Below, in pieces: positions 1 to 9,123 of a DNA stretch of 64,000 bases. Both the position numbers and the translations under genes were made by a program. Positions within the stretch are counted from its first letter, which is position 1, and the number at the start of each line of letters is the position of its first letter. The notes under the pieces were generated by a model. That model saw only the letters and a program-made list of their open reading frames with translations. It did not search any database and was not told the origin of the DNA. This stretch comes from Hymenobacter aerilatus. Its GTDB lineage: Bacteria; Bacteroidota; Bacteroidia; Cytophagales; Hymenobacteraceae. Location of the stretch: assembly GCF_022921095.1 (NCBI RefSeq), contig NZ_CP095053.1, positions 972,501 to 1,036,500 on the forward strand. The letters run 5' to 3'.

Positions 1-301
1 CCACGCCTAGGTGCAGGGTGCGGGCCGGGGTTCTGTCGTCGGCGAAGAGGGTAGGGCTGCGGTGGTAGACAGCGCGGTTTTCGAGGTAGCCGCCAATGCC
101 AATATCGGCCTGCTGTGCGGCGAGCATGCGCGCCACCAAATCAGAAAAAGCATCCGTATCGCGCAGGTCAACATCAGCCAACAGCGCATTGGCCGCAGTG
201 AAATCCAGGCGAGCCACATCGGGCGCACTAAGGTCAACAGGCAGCACTGGTCCAAACTCGTGTTGGTGGCGCTCTAGCAGTTCGGCAAGGGAAGAAGACA
301 T
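1..301 (-). CDS. M23-like metallopeptidase, N-terminal part (cut by window edge)
   Basis: A minus-strand frame opens with ATG at 301-299 and stays open for 100 codons to the window edge. It reads MSSSLAELLERHQHEF at the start and ends ...IGIGGYLENRAVYHR, ...ARTLHLGV. The pattern GGYLE-R--Y--S then RT-HLG is what I associate with the N-terminal part of Bacteroidota M23 (LytM-type) peptidoglycan peptidases, just before the H-x3-D zinc motif, but that zinc site lies outside the window. The protein would act on cell-wall peptides. It is divergent from the reductase at 533 with about 230 bases between them. The family assignment rests on a short stretch and could be wrong; the reading frame itself is convincing. 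Confidence 0.6.
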   Translation of the reverse strand, partial: MSSSLAELLERHQHEFGPVLPVDLSAPDVARLDFTAANALLADVDLRDTDAFSDLVARMLAAQQADIGIGGYLENRAVYHRSPTLFADDRTPARTLHLGV

Positions 302-532
302 AGCGTTTTTAGGGAATGAGGGCCTGTGGCGTTGGGTACTAGGTAGGGTAGGCGAAAATACTGTACGGCAGGTAATGCCCAATCTGCCAGCAAAACACGT
401 AAATACGGGCATAAGCTACGTCATCCGGTGCGGAATCCCGTACTTTGCGCCCCCCAAACCGGTAGCTCATAGCATTGTTTACCTGCTGAGTTCCCTGGTT
501 CCTAAACCCCTCAGTTCCTAAGTTTACCTAGC
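302..532. other. divergent intergenic region
   Basis: About 230 bases separate the left-edge peptidase (minus) and the reductase gene (plus). No convincing gene, hairpin or clear promoter pair was found, although the promoters of both genes must lie here. CTACC/GGTAG words occur at several places. Confidence 0.5.
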
Positions 533-1642
533 ATGTCTTACCTCACGCTGAACGTCGTTGACCTCACCCAGGAAGCGCCCGACGCCGTTACGATTCACCT
601 CGAAAGCCCCGACCGCCAGCCCATTGCCAGCCAGCCCGGCCAGTTTCTGACCCTGATTCTGCCCTGCGGCCCCGGCGGCAAAAAAGAGCGGCGGGCCTAC
701 TCGCTTAGCAGCACGCCCAGTGAGGCCCCGCGCCTGGCCGTCACGGTGAAGCGCGTGGCCGGTGGCCTGGTCAGCAACTACTTGCTCGATACGGTGCGGG
801 TAGGGCAGCAAGTAGAGGCCATGGCGCCACTCGGTAACTTCACCCTGAAGCCTGATTCCAGCGCGGCCCGCTCGTTGGTGCTCATCGGCGCCGGCAGTGG
901 CATCACCCCGCTCATGAGCATGCTGAAAGCGGTGCTGCGCGAGGAGCCCCGCAGCCAAGTGCTGCTCGTGTACGGTAACCGCACCGAAGACTCGGTGATT
1001 TTCCGGCAGCAACTAGCTCAGCTGGAGGCACAGTCGGGTGGGCGCTTGCAGGTAGAGCATGTGTATAGTCAGCCGCACACGCCCGCCAGTGGCAAGCCGC
1101 ACCAGTACACCGGCCGCCTCAACCGCACCATGCTGCTGCGTATTCTGGAGCAGCGCCACGCCAGCTTGCCGGCGCAGGCTGAGTATTACATGTGCGGACC
1201 CGAAGGCATGATGAACGAAGCCCGCGCCGCCCTGGACCTATTGGGCGTGCCGGCCGCGCAGATTCACCGCGAGAGTTTCGTGGCCGCCGCCGACTCGGCT
1301 GAAACTGCCGCCGCGCAGCCCAGCGGCCACGGCGACGTATCGACGGCCGATGACGACGATGCCTCGGCTACCCGCCAGGTGACCGTTCAGTACGAAGGCA
1401 GCGAGTACCAATTTGACGTGGCGCCCGATCAGACTATTCTGGAGGCGGCTCTCGACCTGGATATCGACCTGCCCTACTCTTGCCAGGCGGGCCTGTGCAC
1501 CGCCTGCCGTGGTAAGTGCTTGAGTGGTAAAGTGCACCTTGATGAGCGTGAAGGCCTGTCGGACTCTGAAATGGCCAAGGGCTACATACTAGTGTGCGTG
1601 GCGCACCCGCTCACCAAGGATGTGGTGATTGAAATAGATTAG
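533..1642 (+). CDS. PaaE-like ferredoxin-NAD(P)H reductase with C-terminal 2Fe-2S domain
   Basis: 369 aa. This flavoprotein would pass electrons from NAD(P)H through FAD to a plant-type 2Fe-2S cluster and on to a partner oxygenase or desaturase. The N-terminal FAD domain carries ERRAYSLSS near residues 52-60. The nucleotide domain has IGAGSGITPLMSM at 118-130 and CGPEGMM further on. The C-terminal ferredoxin domain has cluster ligands C317, C322, C325 and C355 (CX4CX2C then C). This order (reductase first, ferredoxin last) matches PaaE of the phenylacetyl-CoA epoxidase complex. No other paa gene is nearby, so a general reductase role is equally possible and I give no symbol. The NUDIX gene follows after 31 bases and may be co-transcribed. 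Confidence 0.88.
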   Translation: MSYLTLNVVDLTQEAPDAVTIHLESPDRQPIASQPGQFLTLILPCGPGGKKERRAYSLSSTPSEAPRLAVTVKRVAGGLVSNYLLDTVRVGQQVEAMAPLGNFTLKPDSSAARSLVLIGAGSGITPLMSMLKAVLREEPRSQVLLVYGNRTEDSVIFRQQLAQLEAQSGGRLQVEHVYSQPHTPASGKPHQYTGRLNRTMLLRILEQRHASLPAQAEYYMCGPEGMMNEARAALDLLGVPAAQIHRESFVAAADSAETAAAQPSGHGDVSTADDDDASATRQVTVQYEGSEYQFDVAPDQTILEAALDLDIDLPYSCQAGLCTACRGKCLSGKVHLDEREGLSDSEMAKGYILVCVAHPLTKDVVIEID

Positions 1643-1673
1643 CAGTCGAGCTAGCATTTGCTTACCTTCCGTC

Positions 1674-2312
1674 ATGGACACAACCCGGTGGCTGACCATT
1701 GCCCAGCGCCTACAGGCGCTAGCGCAAGCTGGTCTGGAATACTCAAAAAACAGCCCGTTCGACCAGGAGCGCTACGCCGAAATCAGGGCGCTGAGCGTGC
1801 AGATGGTGGCCGGACTGACGGAAGAGCCGCTGGAAAAAGTAACCGCCTTTTTCACCTCCGAAACGGGCTACCAGACTCCCAAGGTGGATGTGCGGGTAGT
1901 GGTGTTTCGGGGAACCGATGAAGTGCTGATGGTGCAGGAAAAAATGGACCACAACCGCTGGACCCTACCCGGTGGCTGGGCCGATGTGGGCCTGACGCCC
2001 TTTGAGGTAGCCGAAAAAGAAGCCGAGGAAGAAACTGGCCTGCACGTGCGGGCGGTGCGCCTATTGGCCCTGTTCGATAAAAAGCAGCACCCGCATCCCC
2101 CACAGCCCTGGTACGTGTACAAGTGCTGCGTGCTATGCGAGGTGGTAGGCGGCGAGCTGGGCAACGACAACGTGGAAACCGGCGAGGCCCGCTGGGTACA
2201 CGAATCGGAGCTGGACAACCTGGAGCTGTCTACCGACCGTATTACCAGGTCGCAGTTGGCTACCCTGTTCGAATTTGCCCGCCAACCTGACAAACCGACG
2301 CTCTGCGACTAA
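1674..2312 (+). CDS. NUDIX hydrolase with N-terminal accessory domain
   Basis: 212 aa. Residues about 1-65 form the helical N-terminal domain found in one group of bacterial NUDIX hydrolases acting on ADP-ribose-like or nucleoside diphosphate compounds. The NUDIX box follows as GGWADVGLTPFEVAEKEAEE then ETGL. The catalytic EExG glutamates are present. The usual Arg of the REUXEE segment is Lys, and the first Glu of the box is Leu; I recall similar variation in this subgroup, so activity is still likely. ATG at 1674 directly follows a CTTACCTTCC stretch that resembles a promoter -7 box. The substrate cannot be read from the sequence. Confidence 0.85.
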   Translation: MDTTRWLTIAQRLQALAQAGLEYSKNSPFDQERYAEIRALSVQMVAGLTEEPLEKVTAFFTSETGYQTPKVDVRVVVFRGTDEVLMVQEKMDHNRWTLPGGWADVGLTPFEVAEKEAEEETGLHVRAVRLLALFDKKQHPHPPQPWYVYKCCVLCEVVGGELGNDNVETGEARWVHESELDNLELSTDRITRSQLATLFEFARQPDKPTLCD

Positions 2313-2402
2313 AACCTGTACGGCTGCTTGGTAGTTACGTAGTATTGACCCGGTGCAATCTCGACGGGCCCTTTTCCTACCCCGAATTAAATAACAGACT
2401 AT

Positions 2403-4145
2403 ATGAATCTTGCTCCCGCGTCGGCTACTGAGCTGGCTACCGATACGCAGCGTCTGGCGCGCCGCTACCTGCCCGAGTCGTTTGCGGTAACCGATTGGGC
2501 TTCTTTACAGGCCTATTTTGAGGAGTTGCGCGACCGGGAAATTACCTCCGCGGCTGAGCTGGAATCCTGGTTGCTCGACCGTTCGGAGCTGGAATCGGTG
2601 CTGAGTGAGGACTTGGCGTGGCGCTACATCCGCATGACGTCGGACACGCAGAGCCAGGAGCGGGCCGAGGCGTTTCAATTTTTTGTGAATGAGGTGGAGC
2701 CGCAGGTAGCGCCCTATGACCATGCCCTCAACGAAAAGCTGATGGCTTCGCCCTACCTGCCCGAGCTGGACCAGGACCGCTACCGCGTGTTTATCCGCTC
2801 GGTGCGGCAGGCCCTAGACATCTACCGCGCCGAGAACATTCCGCTGAAAACCGAAACCAGCACCAAGCAGCAGCAGTACGCGTCTACGGTAGGCGCCATG
2901 ACGGTGACCCTGGACGGGGAGGAAGTAACCCTACCCCGCGCCGCCGATAACCTCAAGAGCACCGACCGCACCGTGCGCGAAACGGCCTACCGCGCCATTC
3001 AGGAGCGCCGCTTGCAGGATGCCAAGGCCCTCGACAAGCTATTTACGGAGCTAGTGGCCCTGCGCGACCAGATGGCCCGCAACGCTGGTTTCGCCAACTT
3101 CCGCGACTACATGTTTGCCGCGCTGGGCCGGTTCGACTACACGGCCGAGGACTGCTTCAACTTCCACCGCGCCATTCGTGAAACCGTGGTACCCCTCATT
3201 GATGACCTCGACCTGGAGCGCCGCCAAGACCTGGGCCTACCCGAACTGCGCCCCTGGGACCTCGACGTAGATACCTCCGGCAAAGCGCCGTTGCGGCCGT
3301 TTGAAACAGGGGAGGAGCTACTGGAAAAGACCATTACCGTGTTCCAGCGCCTCGACCCCTTCTTGGGCGAGTGCCTGCGCACCATGCGCCAGATGGGCCA
3401 CCTCGATCTGGAGTCGCGCAAGGGCAAGGCGCCGGGCGGCTACAACTATCCGCTGGACGAAACCGGCGTGCCGTTCATCTTTATGAATGCCACCGCCTCC
3501 CTGCGCGATGTGGTGACGCTGCTGCATGAGGGTGGCCACGCCGTGCACTCTTTCCTGACGCGTCGCCTACCCCTCTCTGCCGACAAGCACCCACCATCCG
3601 AAGTAGCCGAGCTGGCCTCGATGAGCATGGAGCTGATGAGCATGGATTACTGGGACGAATTCTTCCCGGACCCCGACGAGTTGCGCCGCGCCAAGCGTAC
3701 TCACCTCGAAGGCGTGCTCGAAACTTTCCCCTGGGTAGCCACCATCGACAAATTTCAGCACTGGGTATACGAAAATCCGCAGCACACCGAGGCCGAGCGG
3801 CACCAGCGCTGGACGGAGATATTCGACGAGTTCAACCAGCGTACTGTGAGCTGGCAGGGCTTAGGTACTTACAAGCCCTACCTCTGGCAAAAGCAGTTGC
3901 ACCTCTACGAAGTGCCGTTCTACTACATCGAATACGCCATGGCCCAGCTAGGCGCCATTGCCGTGTGGCGCAATTACCGCCAGGATGCACAGGAAGGACT
4001 GGATGCCTACAAGCGTGCTTTGGCGCTTGGCTACACCGCGCCCATCGGAGAGATTTACGAGGCAGCCGGTATTCGCTTCGATTTTAGCACGGAATACCTG
4101 CGCAGCCTGGCCGATTTTGTGCGCGAGGAAATGGCGAAGCTGTAG
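2403..4145 (+). CDS. M3 family oligoendopeptidase
   Basis: 580 aa, the usual length for PepF-type M3 peptidases. It would cleave short peptides in the cytoplasm. The zinc site is HEGGH at residues 375-379 followed by AVHSF, with the third ligand expected among the Glu residues of SEVAELASMSMEL (about E403). A PepF-like N-terminal helical region precedes it. No signal peptide is seen. The gene stands alone: about 90 bases after the NUDIX gene and followed by a strong terminator-like hairpin at 4168-4204. Whether it is best called PepF or another M3 subgroup is not settled here. Confidence 0.9.
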   Translation: MNLAPASATELATDTQRLARRYLPESFAVTDWASLQAYFEELRDREITSAAELESWLLDRSELESVLSEDLAWRYIRMTSDTQSQERAEAFQFFVNEVEPQVAPYDHALNEKLMASPYLPELDQDRYRVFIRSVRQALDIYRAENIPLKTETSTKQQQYASTVGAMTVTLDGEEVTLPRAADNLKSTDRTVRETAYRAIQERRLQDAKALDKLFTELVALRDQMARNAGFANFRDYMFAALGRFDYTAEDCFNFHRAIRETVVPLIDDLDLERRQDLGLPELRPWDLDVDTSGKAPLRPFETGEELLEKTITVFQRLDPFLGECLRTMRQMGHLDLESRKGKAPGGYNYPLDETGVPFIFMNATASLRDVVTLLHEGGHAVHSFLTRRLPLSADKHPPSEVAELASMSMELMSMDYWDEFFPDPDELRRAKRTHLEGVLETFPWVATIDKFQHWVYENPQHTEAERHQRWTEIFDEFNQRTVSWQGLGTYKPYLWQKQLHLYEVPFYYIEYAMAQLGAIAVWRNYRQDAQEGLDAYKRALALGYTAPIGEIYEAAGIRFDFSTEYLRSLADFVREEMAKL

Positions 4146-4167
4146 CCTCTTACCAGTATTGCTTTTA

Positions 4168-4204
4168 CCAACGCCCACCTGCACAAGGTGGGCGTTGGCC
4201 TTTT
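4168..4204 (+). terminator. rho-independent terminator after M3 peptidase
   Basis: CCAACGCCCACCT at 4168-4180 pairs perfectly with AGGTGGGCGTTGG at 4186-4198, with a 5-base loop, and CCTTTT follows. It lies 22 bases after the stop codon. Confidence 0.8.
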
Positions 4205-4395
4205 ATAAGGCGGCTTGCCGGCGGCTTCGCAAACCGACACGATAGTGCGGGCTCTATGAAGAGGTAGCAGGTAGCGGTGTAGAAGTCTTTGGCAAACAGA
4301 TTCTAAAACAATATTATGATAAACAGAAGCTGAGCAGTAACCCACGCAAACCGGCGCTGGTATAGCTACTCAATTCTCACCTATTCTCCTCCTGT

Positions 4396-5070
4396 ATGCT
4401 ACCCCTACCTCACCCCACCAAGCACCGTTCTCTACTGGCGGGCCTGTGCCTGCTGCTACTTCTGCAGTTCACTGGTTGCGGCATTTCCGATCAGGTGCAG
4501 CAAGCCAAGGCGTTTAAGGACGCACAGATTCGTCTGGCATCGGTGCAGCAAGCCACCGTGGCCGGCGTCGATATCATGCAGATCCGGCAGCTTAGCGACC
4601 TGAGCACCGTGGACAAGGCCCGCCTGGCCGCCGCCTATACCTCCGGCAACTTGCCCCTGCGCATGCTGGTGAATCTGGAAATTCGCAATCCGAATGATGA
4701 GATGGCTGCCCTAAATGAGTTGGATTACATAGCGCTCATCGGCGGGAAGCAGGTAGCCAAAGGCCGCTCCACGCAGCGGATTGAGGTAGCGCCCAATGGC
4801 GGTACTACCCTGGCACCCATCACGGTGGAAAGTAATTTGCGCGAGATGCTGAGCGAGGAGTCGGGCGAGTCCTTGGCCGATTTGGTGCTGGGCTTTGCCG
4901 ACCGTGACCGTCAGCCCGTACGCCTGACCATGCGCGTGCGCCCTACCTTCGTTACCAACAGTGGCCGTCGTATCACGCCAGCTGGTTACATCAACCTGAG
5001 TAAGGAATTTACTGCGAGTCAGTTAATTGACGCCATAGAAAAGCGCGACTCGCTAAACACACGTCCGTAG
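4396..5070 (+). CDS. LEA type 2 (WHy-domain-like) lipoprotein
   Basis: 224 aa. A hydrophobic leader ends in a lipobox FTGC with the lipidated cysteine at residue 28, so the product should be an envelope lipoprotein. The mature part contains NLEIRNPNDEMAALNELDY followed by a beta-rich region, the pattern of LEA_2/WHy domains (a beta-sandwich with an NPN motif near its start). Function in bacteria is poorly known; desiccation or stress roles are inferred from plant relatives only. It is monocistronic, bounded by terminators at 4168 and 5106. Confidence 0.75.
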   Translation: MLPLPHPTKHRSLLAGLCLLLLLQFTGCGISDQVQQAKAFKDAQIRLASVQQATVAGVDIMQIRQLSDLSTVDKARLAAAYTSGNLPLRMLVNLEIRNPNDEMAALNELDYIALIGGKQVAKGRSTQRIEVAPNGGTTLAPITVESNLREMLSEESGESLADLVLGFADRDRQPVRLTMRVRPTFVTNSGRRITPAGYINLSKEFTASQLIDAIEKRDSLNTRP

Positions 5071-5105
5071 CCGCAGCACTCTTGTAGATTGTGCTGCTCT
5101 AGCTC

Positions 5106-5135
5106 GCCGACCCGATTTACCGGGTCGGCTTTTTT
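5106..5135 (+). terminator. rho-independent terminator after LEA lipoprotein
   Basis: GCCGACCCG and CGGGTCGGC form a 9-bp stem around ATTTAC, followed by six T residues. A second smaller hairpin (GCAGCAC / GTGCTGC, 5073-5097) precedes it. Confidence 0.88.
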
Positions 5136-5177
5136 GTGCACCAGATAAAATTTATTTAAATAAAATCTAAATAAGGC

Positions 5178-5207
5178 TTGCATCTGAAATGTGGGAGGCT
5201 ACTTTTG
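5178..5207 (+). promoter_or_regulatory. Bacteroidota-type promoter of the heme locus
   Basis: TTG at 5178-5180 (-33 element), 19 bases, then TACTTTTG at 5200-5207 (-7 element, consensus TAnnTTTG). The region upstream (5145-5175) is very AT-rich, unlike the rest of the window. The expected transcription start falls at about 5212-5215, inside the palindromic operator. Confidence 0.75.
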
Positions 5208-5210
5208 TGT

Positions 5211-5237
5211 CACTGTTTAGAATATTTCTAAACAGTG
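5211..5237. promoter_or_regulatory. palindromic operator, Fur/PerR-family-like box
   Basis: A 27-base dyad: CACTGTTTAGAA, centre TAT, TTCTAAACAGTG, with perfect 12-bp arms. The core TTAGAAT-A-TTTCTAA differs by one base from the 7-1-7 pattern TTAGAATnATTCTAA typical of Fur/PerR-family boxes. It overlaps the predicted start of transcription, the position expected for iron-dependent repression. A DtxR-type repressor is an alternative. Confidence 0.7.
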
Positions 5238-5312
5238 GTTTGGTGACCATCGGGGCTGTTCGGCGGAATGGCCCCGATTAACCAAGCTGTAACCGCAACG
5301 ACTTCTTCCACT

Positions 5313-7445
5313 ATGGCTTGTGTTCGTCTTTGTTTGTTGTTGCTGACTGCTCCGCTGGCCGCATTGGCCCAGCGGCCAGTAGCGCCGGCAGACACGGTTC
5401 GGCTCCGGGGGCGCACGCTAGGCGAAGTGGTTGTAACAGCCACCCGCACGGAAAAGGCCCTGACGGAAGTGCCAATTCCGGTGACGGTGGTAAGCAAAGC
5501 GCAAATCCAGGCCATGGGCTCATTGCGCCTCAACGACGTGCTAAGTGAGCAAACCGGCCTTACCCTCGTAGCCGACCACGGCCGGGGCGTGCAGCTGCAA
5601 GGCCTCAACCCCGAGTACACCCTAATCTTGGTGGACGGTGAGCCGCTGATTGGCCGCACGGCCGGTACGCTGGAATTGTCGCGCTTGGCGGTGGGCAACA
5701 TTGAGCGAGTAGAGGTAGTGAAGGGGCCGGCCTCGGCACTGTGGGGCTCGGAGGCGCTGGCGGGCGTGGTCAACATCATCACCCAAAAGCCCCAGCCCGG
5801 CACCCGCGGCGACGTGCGCCTGCGCTACGGCTCCAACCGCACCACCGATTTGGGCGGTACCTTCAACACCAAAGGCGAACGGCTGGGCCTCACGGTTTTC
5901 GCTAACCGCTACAGCTCCCAAGGCTACACCCTGCAACCCGAAAGCGGTACGGCCACGGTGCCTCCCTTCGCCAGCTATACCGGCCAATCGCGCCTCACCT
6001 ATAGGGTAGGGGAGCATACCAATTTGAGCGTGTCGGGGCGATATTTTATTGAAAATCAAGAAAGCACGATGCCCATAACGGGCGAGGATGGCACCATAGC
6101 CGACGTGCGCAGCAAGGGCCGGCAGTTGGACTACAGCGTAAATCCGGTGCTGACGCACACATTCTCCGACAAGCTCTTCGGCACGGCGCGCTTCTACCAC
6201 GCTGGCTACCGCACCAAGGAAGACTACACCTACACAACTACCGGCGCGCCCTACGACGCCAGCTACTTCCACCAGACGTTCACGCGCCCCGAGGCCCAGC
6301 TCGACTGGCAGTTGCACCCGCAGCACCTGCTTACGGTAGGCGGCGGTTACCTCACCGAAACCGTGGAAGCCACCCGCTACGACCAACGTCAACGGATGCG
6401 CTCGGGCTATGGGTTTGTACAGGATGATTGGTCGCCGGTGTCGGGTCTGAACCTGGTGGCTGGCGCCCGATACGATGGGCACAGCCAGTACCGGGGACAG
6501 CTCAGCCCCAAGCTCTCGGGGCGCTACCAGGCGCTACCGTGGCTGGCGGTGCGCGGCTCGGCGGGTAGGGGCTTCCGGGCCCCCGATTTCCGCCAGCTTT
6601 ACCTCAATTTCGCCAATCCGGTAGTAGGGTACAGCGTGTTCGGTACGCATCAGGTAGGGGAGAAGGTAGCCCAGCTGGCCGCTCAGAATCAGATTGCCCG
6701 CGACGCCGCTACGGGCGAGTTGCTGATCAGCCAAACGCTGCTCGATCAGGCCAGTAGCCTCACTGCCGAAAGCTCCCGCGCCTACAATGTGGGCGTGCAG
6801 CTCACGCCCGGCAATAAGCTGAACCTGACGGTCAACCTCTTTCATAATGACCTGAAAAACCTGATTGAAACGGCGGCGGTGGCGCAGAAAACTAATGGGC
6901 AGTCGGTGTACTCGTACCGCAACGTGAGCCGGGCCTACACCCAAGGCGCGGAGGCGGAAGCCAGCTACCCACTGCTGCCGGGCCTCACGCTGAGCGCGGG
7001 CTACCAGTACCTGATTGCCAAAGACAAAGCCGTGGTAGAGCGGCTGAAAAATGGCGAGGTGTACCGCCGCGACCCTACCTCCCTTGTCACCGAGCGGGTG
7101 CCGGTGGGTGACTACGGCGGGTTGTACAACCGCTCGCGCCATTCCGGCAACGTGAAGCTGTTTTACCAGGATATGCGGCGGGGCTACTCGGCCAGTCTGC
7201 GCGGGATTTACCGGGGGCGCTATGGCTTGCAGGACCGCAACGGCAATCAGATCCTGGACGCTGATAATGAGTACGTAGCAGGCTACTGGGTCTGGAACCT
7301 GGCTGCCAGCAAAACCCTGCGCCAGCGCTACACCGTGCAGGCCGGCATCGACAACGCTCTGAATTTCACCGACGCGGCCAACATTAGCACGCTGCCGGGC
7401 CGCCAGTACTACGCCAGCCTGGTAGTGGCCATCGGGCAGAAGTAG
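5313..7445 (+). CDS. hmuR: TonB-dependent heme/hemoglobin receptor (HmuR-like)
   Basis: 710 aa from ATG 5313, which gives a clean signal peptide (MACVRLCLLLLTAPLAALAQ); an ATG at 5268 would add 15 residues before it. A TonB-box-like EVVVTATR is followed by a plug domain (LVDGEPLIGR, VEVVKGPASALWG, GVVNIITQ) and a 22-strand-type barrel ending in an aromatic-flanked strand. FRAP at residues 421-424 is the conserved motif of heme receptors, where it precedes an NPDL-type motif; here NFANPVV follows. It would import heme across the outer membrane using TonB energy. The downstream HmuY and HmuTUV-S genes support the heme assignment. It is the first gene after the promoter at 5178-5207. Confidence 0.85.
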   Translation: MACVRLCLLLLTAPLAALAQRPVAPADTVRLRGRTLGEVVVTATRTEKALTEVPIPVTVVSKAQIQAMGSLRLNDVLSEQTGLTLVADHGRGVQLQGLNPEYTLILVDGEPLIGRTAGTLELSRLAVGNIERVEVVKGPASALWGSEALAGVVNIITQKPQPGTRGDVRLRYGSNRTTDLGGTFNTKGERLGLTVFANRYSSQGYTLQPESGTATVPPFASYTGQSRLTYRVGEHTNLSVSGRYFIENQESTMPITGEDGTIADVRSKGRQLDYSVNPVLTHTFSDKLFGTARFYHAGYRTKEDYTYTTTGAPYDASYFHQTFTRPEAQLDWQLHPQHLLTVGGGYLTETVEATRYDQRQRMRSGYGFVQDDWSPVSGLNLVAGARYDGHSQYRGQLSPKLSGRYQALPWLAVRGSAGRGFRAPDFRQLYLNFANPVVGYSVFGTHQVGEKVAQLAAQNQIARDAATGELLISQTLLDQASSLTAESSRAYNVGVQLTPGNKLNLTVNLFHNDLKNLIETAAVAQKTNGQSVYSYRNVSRAYTQGAEAEASYPLLPGLTLSAGYQYLIAKDKAVVERLKNGEVYRRDPTSLVTERVPVGDYGGLYNRSRHSGNVKLFYQDMRRGYSASLRGIYRGRYGLQDRNGNQILDADNEYVAGYWVWNLAASKTLRQRYTVQAGIDNALNFTDAANISTLPGRQYYASLVVAIGQK

Positions 7446-7493
7446 CCCTACCCCAACGATTTCCCTTTTCCAATCACTATACGCTGCTTTCAG

Positions 7494-8126
7494 ATGAACG
7501 CTCTTCTCTCCCGTGTTGCCCTACTTACCCTGACCACGGCTACCTTAGGCCTGACCGCCTGCTCCGACGACTCGGCTGACACCAACGCCGTGGCGCCGGC
7601 CTTGCAAGTGCAGACGGCCAGCAACCTAGCCCCCGCCGTGGGTAGTGCCACCGGCACCGGTCAGCCCTCCACGCCTAAACACCACGCGTTCTACAACCTG
7701 GCTACCAACAAAGAGGTGTCCTACACCGACTCGGCCTCGACGAAGTGGGACATTGCCGTGCGCGGCACCGACATTCTGGTGAATGGCGGCACCAGCGGCC
7801 CCGGCAAGGGTAGCGCCCAAGTGGTAGATGGGCTGTTTACGGAAATTACCGAAGCGCCCCCAACCGGATATAAGCAAGATGCCGGCACTGCGAAAGCCAT
7901 TCCCAAGGGCTCGGGCAATGGCTGGTACAACTACAACTCCACCACGCACATCATTACGCCCCTTGCCGGCAAGGTCATTATGCTGCAAACCGCCGAGGGC
8001 AAATACGCCAAAATGGAAGTGGTGAGCTACTACAAAGATGCGCCTGCGGCGCCCACAGCTACCTCGCCCACTGGCTACACCTTCCGCTACCTATACCAGC
8101 CCGACGGCTCGCGCAACCTGAAATAA
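7494..8126 (+). CDS. hmuY: HmuY family heme-binding lipoprotein
   Basis: 210 aa. The leader ends LGLTAC with Cys23 as the lipidation site, so it is expected on the outer membrane. The mature protein has the HmuY signature FYNLATNKEVSYTDS then KWDIAVRGTDILVNGG. HmuY proteins take heme from host or environmental hemoproteins and hand it to the HmuR receptor. It lies 48 bases after the receptor stop, consistent with one transcript. The heme ligands (two His in Porphyromonas, Met or others elsewhere) cannot be assigned from this sequence alone. Confidence 0.85.
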   Translation: MNALLSRVALLTLTTATLGLTACSDDSADTNAVAPALQVQTASNLAPAVGSATGTGQPSTPKHHAFYNLATNKEVSYTDSASTKWDIAVRGTDILVNGGTSGPGKGSAQVVDGLFTEITEAPPTGYKQDAGTAKAIPKGSGNGWYNYNSTTHIITPLAGKVIMLQTAEGKYAKMEVVSYYKDAPAAPTATSPTGYTFRYLYQPDGSRNLK

Positions 8127-8224
8127 AGTCCGGTCTGGGTGGGTAGGCGCGGCGATATGGAGCGCCTACCCTACCTGCCTGGTGCCGGCACAAATCACTC
8201 GTTCACCTTCTCTTTTCATTGCTC

Positions 8225-9055
8225 ATGCTCAAGCAATTTCTGAAACCGTTGCTCTTATTCTTGCTGCTGGCTGCCGCCGAGCTAGGCTATGCCGCCGCGC
8301 CCGCCCGCATTGTGTCACTGAGCGGCACCATCAGCGAAATAGTGTGCGACCTGGGCCAACAGGCCAACCTAGTGGGTGTAGACGTAACCAGTACCTACCC
8401 CACCGCGCTGGCAAAGCTGCCCAAGGTAGGGCATACCCGCAGCATCTCGGCCGAGGGCGTGCTGGCCCTGCGTCCTACCCTGGTGCTGGGTACTACCGAA
8501 TCGATAAAGCCGGAGGTGGCGGCGCAGCTGCGCTCGGCGGGCGTGACGGTGCACCTGTTCAAGCAGGACTACTCGGTGGCGGGCACCAAAAAGCTGATGC
8601 AGGAAGTGGCAGCCGTGCTGGGCGCTACGGCACAAGTACCAGCGCTTACCAAAAAGCTCGACGCCGACCTCACGAAAGTGCAACGACCCGCCAAAGCGCC
8701 GAAAGTGCTGTTTGTGTACGCCCGCGGCACCGGTACCATGATGGTGGCCGGCCAGGGCACCTCGGTGGAAAAAGTCATTCAACTAGCCGGTGGGCAGAAC
8801 GCGGCCGTTGGATTCTCTGACTTCAAACCTCTTACCGCCGAGGCCCTCGTAGCGGCCAACCCCGACTATCTGCTGCTGTTCGACAGCGGCTTGGAAAGTC
8901 TGGGCGGAAAAGCGGGGCTGCTGCAAGTGCCCGGCGTGGCCCAAACCACCGCCGGCCGCACTGGCCGCGTCATCGAAATGGATGGCCAGTTGCTCACCGG
9001 CTTCGGTCCACGCCTGGGACAAGCCACGGCTGAGCTAGCGCGCTTGATGAAGTAA
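8225..9055 (+). CDS. hmuT: heme ABC transporter substrate-binding protein HmuT
   Basis: 276 aa from ATG 8225, with a signal peptide ending near YAAA. It is a class III (BtuF/HmuT-like) periplasmic binding protein: ARIVSLSGTISEIVCDLG at the start, VGVDVTSTYP, then RPTLVLGT, a long linker helix region, and a C-terminal lobe (NPDYLLLFDSGL, VIEMDGQLLTGFGPRLG). It would bind heme in the periplasm and dock on HmuUV. It follows hmuY by 98 bases and precedes the permease by 68 bases. Confidence 0.88.
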   Translation: MLKQFLKPLLLFLLLAAAELGYAAAPARIVSLSGTISEIVCDLGQQANLVGVDVTSTYPTALAKLPKVGHTRSISAEGVLALRPTLVLGTTESIKPEVAAQLRSAGVTVHLFKQDYSVAGTKKLMQEVAAVLGATAQVPALTKKLDADLTKVQRPAKAPKVLFVYARGTGTMMVAGQGTSVEKVIQLAGGQNAAVGFSDFKPLTAEALVAANPDYLLLFDSGLESLGGKAGLLQVPGVAQTTAGRTGRVIEMDGQLLTGFGPRLGQATAELARLMK

Positions 9056-9123
9056 CGAAAACGCAATAACCTGCGCGCGAGCTTTCTTCCGCTAGTTGGA
9101 ACAACAATCATATCTACTTCCCT

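Noticed and set aside
5268..5312. Longer start for the heme receptor
   Set aside because: The extra 15 residues are polar and spoil the signal peptide that begins at 5313.
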